In this document: positions 63,004 to 64,000 of the stretch, piece by piece
Position numbering within the stretch: the stretch's first letter is position 1
Layout of the letters: the number at the start of each line of letters is the position of its first letter
Origin: Chamaelirium japonicum
Taxonomy: Eukaryota; Streptophyta; Magnoliopsida; Liliales; Melanthiaceae
Length of the DNA stretch: 64,000 nt
Reading direction: 5' to 3'
Assembly (NCBI GenBank): GCA_947650365.1
Contig: OX393557.1
Location: forward strand, 33,297,099 to 33,361,098
Notes under the pieces: generated by a model
What the model saw: only the letters and a program-made list of their open reading frames with translations
Databases searched by the model: none
Told to the model about the DNA's origin: nothing
Position numbers and translations under genes: made by a program

Positions 63004-63062
63004 ACATAGAACCCGAATCGACTGTACATAGAACCCGACCCATCTATACATTAACATTAACA
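57954..63062 (-). mobile_element. Second Ty1/copia element of the same family, in the next HCAR intron
   Basis: 5' LTR 62859-63062 with primer site GCTCTGATACCA at 62847-62858; 3' LTR truncated on its outer side (57954-58058). Domains on the minus strand: gag about 62330-61740, zinc knuckle CHYCKEFDHIKREC near 61600, pre-integrase and integrase about 61470-60340 (FIDDYSRCIWIYLMRHRSEL), reverse transcriptase about 59540-58726 (MDVTNAFIHGDLSEE, LLYVDDMIITGDD), RNase H about 58480-58210 (STEAEYRAIAST). It is clearly a sibling of 28597-33283. It is broken, with several interruptions, though reverse transcriptase is better kept than in the sibling. Same orientation as HCAR. Confidence 0.85.
62859..63062 (-). 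repeat. Copia 5' LTR expanded by a TA microsatellite
   Basis: 204 bp, TGTTAGGAAATGACGGC...ATTAACA. The extra length relative to the 138-141-bp LTRs of the sibling is a TA tract of about 80 bp (62921-63001) at the CCCAATATATATA position. Confidence 0.9.
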
Positions 63063-63689
63063 GAGACCTTTTAACCTTGAAATCTTGGATGCCTCCTGGT
63101 ACCTTGACATTTTGGATACCTCGCTTCTTATTCTTGAGTACCTACTATGCTCATTTATCTTAATAGAAAGAATAACGAGGATAGTAGGTACCAAAGATAT
63201 CCAAGATTTCAAGGGTAAAGGATCTCACAATGTTGTGGGAAATGGTATCAACTCTTAGCCAAACCGAAACATGTGGAGACTTCATCCCGATTCTGATCTT
63301 AAGCCACTGAAAAATAAAATGGGCTCTAGGTGGTTGTGTCGTGCATCCATGCTCGGGGAGGAGTATTACTTCATCCAGAATAAGAAAGCTTGGGATGTTT
63401 AAGAGTCTTTCCTGACATGTGGTTACTTTTGGAAAAGACTTTGTATCATGTCACTTTGTAATGTCCCATGTTTGTAGTTGAATCGATTTGTAATGCATCG
63501 TATATTTAGTTGAATAGTTTTTATTACATAACTAAAATGTTTTTTGCATGTTTATAGGTATTTTTTGGTTTTTCAGGGTTTTTTTGTCATTTAAGAAAAA
63601 TCCACACAAATCGCGCTTGTGACCACACAAATGCATATGCGGTGAAGTGTGCAATTTGTACCTAATTTGCATAAAGTGTATTTATAGTT
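63063..63689. other. Unassigned stretch, presumed HCAR intron
   Basis: AAATCTTGGATGCC and its reverse complement recur around 63080-63210, giving a small foldback. CATATGCGGTGAAG near 63630 recalls the TGCGATCGCA patches of the THIM intron. No exon. Confidence 0.4.
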
Positions 63690-63930
63690 TAAATAACATT
63701 GCGTGTGACACATGATGTAGACATATTCCAGACATATTCCAATATCGAGTAATCATCAATGAAGGTAATTAAATATTTGAACGCACCTTTTGCGGTCACA
63801 TTCAGGGCCATGAGAGCACACACATCAGTATGCACTATCTCGACTGATTAAGCGGCATGTTGTCTTTATGGAAAGCACAAGTTGGTCATATTGTCTTATT
63901 GGAAAAGGGCAATTTGATTCTGAACTATGC
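63690..63930 (-). mobile_element. Fragment of a different copia lineage (integrase region)
   Basis: The minus strand includes SVEIVHTDVCALMALNVTAK and then GAFKYLITFIDDYS, matching the start of the copia integrase core (HTDVCGP...YFITFIDDYSR). It differs from the two copias above, so it belongs to another lineage. It is old and broken, with several interruptions, and may extend past the window. Confidence 0.6.
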
Positions 63931-64000
63931 TTCCAGATAGATCTGCTTACATTATCCTACTAATTTAAGTAAAAAGATTGAAGTAAAAAATTTCAAGTAT

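Noticed and set aside
57241-64000. Upstream HCAR exons
   Set aside because: I looked for the segments preceding VHLKHLDG in the family and found no acceptable match; they are probably outside the window.

Overview
The window is nuclear DNA of a flowering plant. Two host genes with GT-AG introns are recognisable, and the rest is dense plant-type repeats: Ty3/gypsy chromoviruses, Ty1/copia elements, a Cassandra TRIM carrying 5S rRNA sequence, Helitrons, hAT-type MITEs and an L1 remnant. The very GC-rich first exon of the left gene would suit a monocot or magnoliid, but the species cannot be fixed from sequence alone.

Host genes. (1) THIM, hydroxyethylthiazole kinase of thiamine salvage, lies on the + strand at 16835-22410 in two exons separated by a 4.7 kb intron. 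(2) HCAR, 7-hydroxymethyl chlorophyll a reductase of the chlorophyll cycle, lies on the - strand. Its last nine exons are spread from 57240 down to 27399, and its 5' exons lie beyond the right edge. The nine exons join in frame to 193 codons of the C-terminal half plus a stop. The two genes are convergent, about 5 kb apart.

Layout. 1-3647: hAT MITE with a perfect 8-bp duplication, a small foldback, and an L1 LINE remnant. 3648-14339: a gypsy-derived element in the unusual order LTR-internal-LTR-internal-partial LTR. 14644-16610: a head-to-head Cassandra cluster, itself split by a hAT MITE, ending about 225 bp before the THIM start codon. 22473-23403: three Helitron-like units in tandem just after the THIM stop. 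27399 to the right edge: HCAR. Its introns hold one copia element (28597-33283), a hAT MITE (34149-34636), a 21 kb intron with nested gypsy elements (39315-50948, containing 40174-48136), a solo LTR (54170-55555), copia LTR debris, and a second copia element (57954-63062) in the intron that leaves the window.

The most unusual items are: the HCAR gene model, with a 28-nt microexon isolated between 21.1 kb and 2.4 kb introns and an 87-nt last intron that is open in frame; a short non-autonomous gypsy relative (39315-50948) whose whole internal region is one proline-rich reading frame of unknown function; the palindromic Cassandra/5S cluster; the tandem LTR element; and the Helitron triplet. No CRISPR array, tRNA gene or intact rRNA gene was seen.
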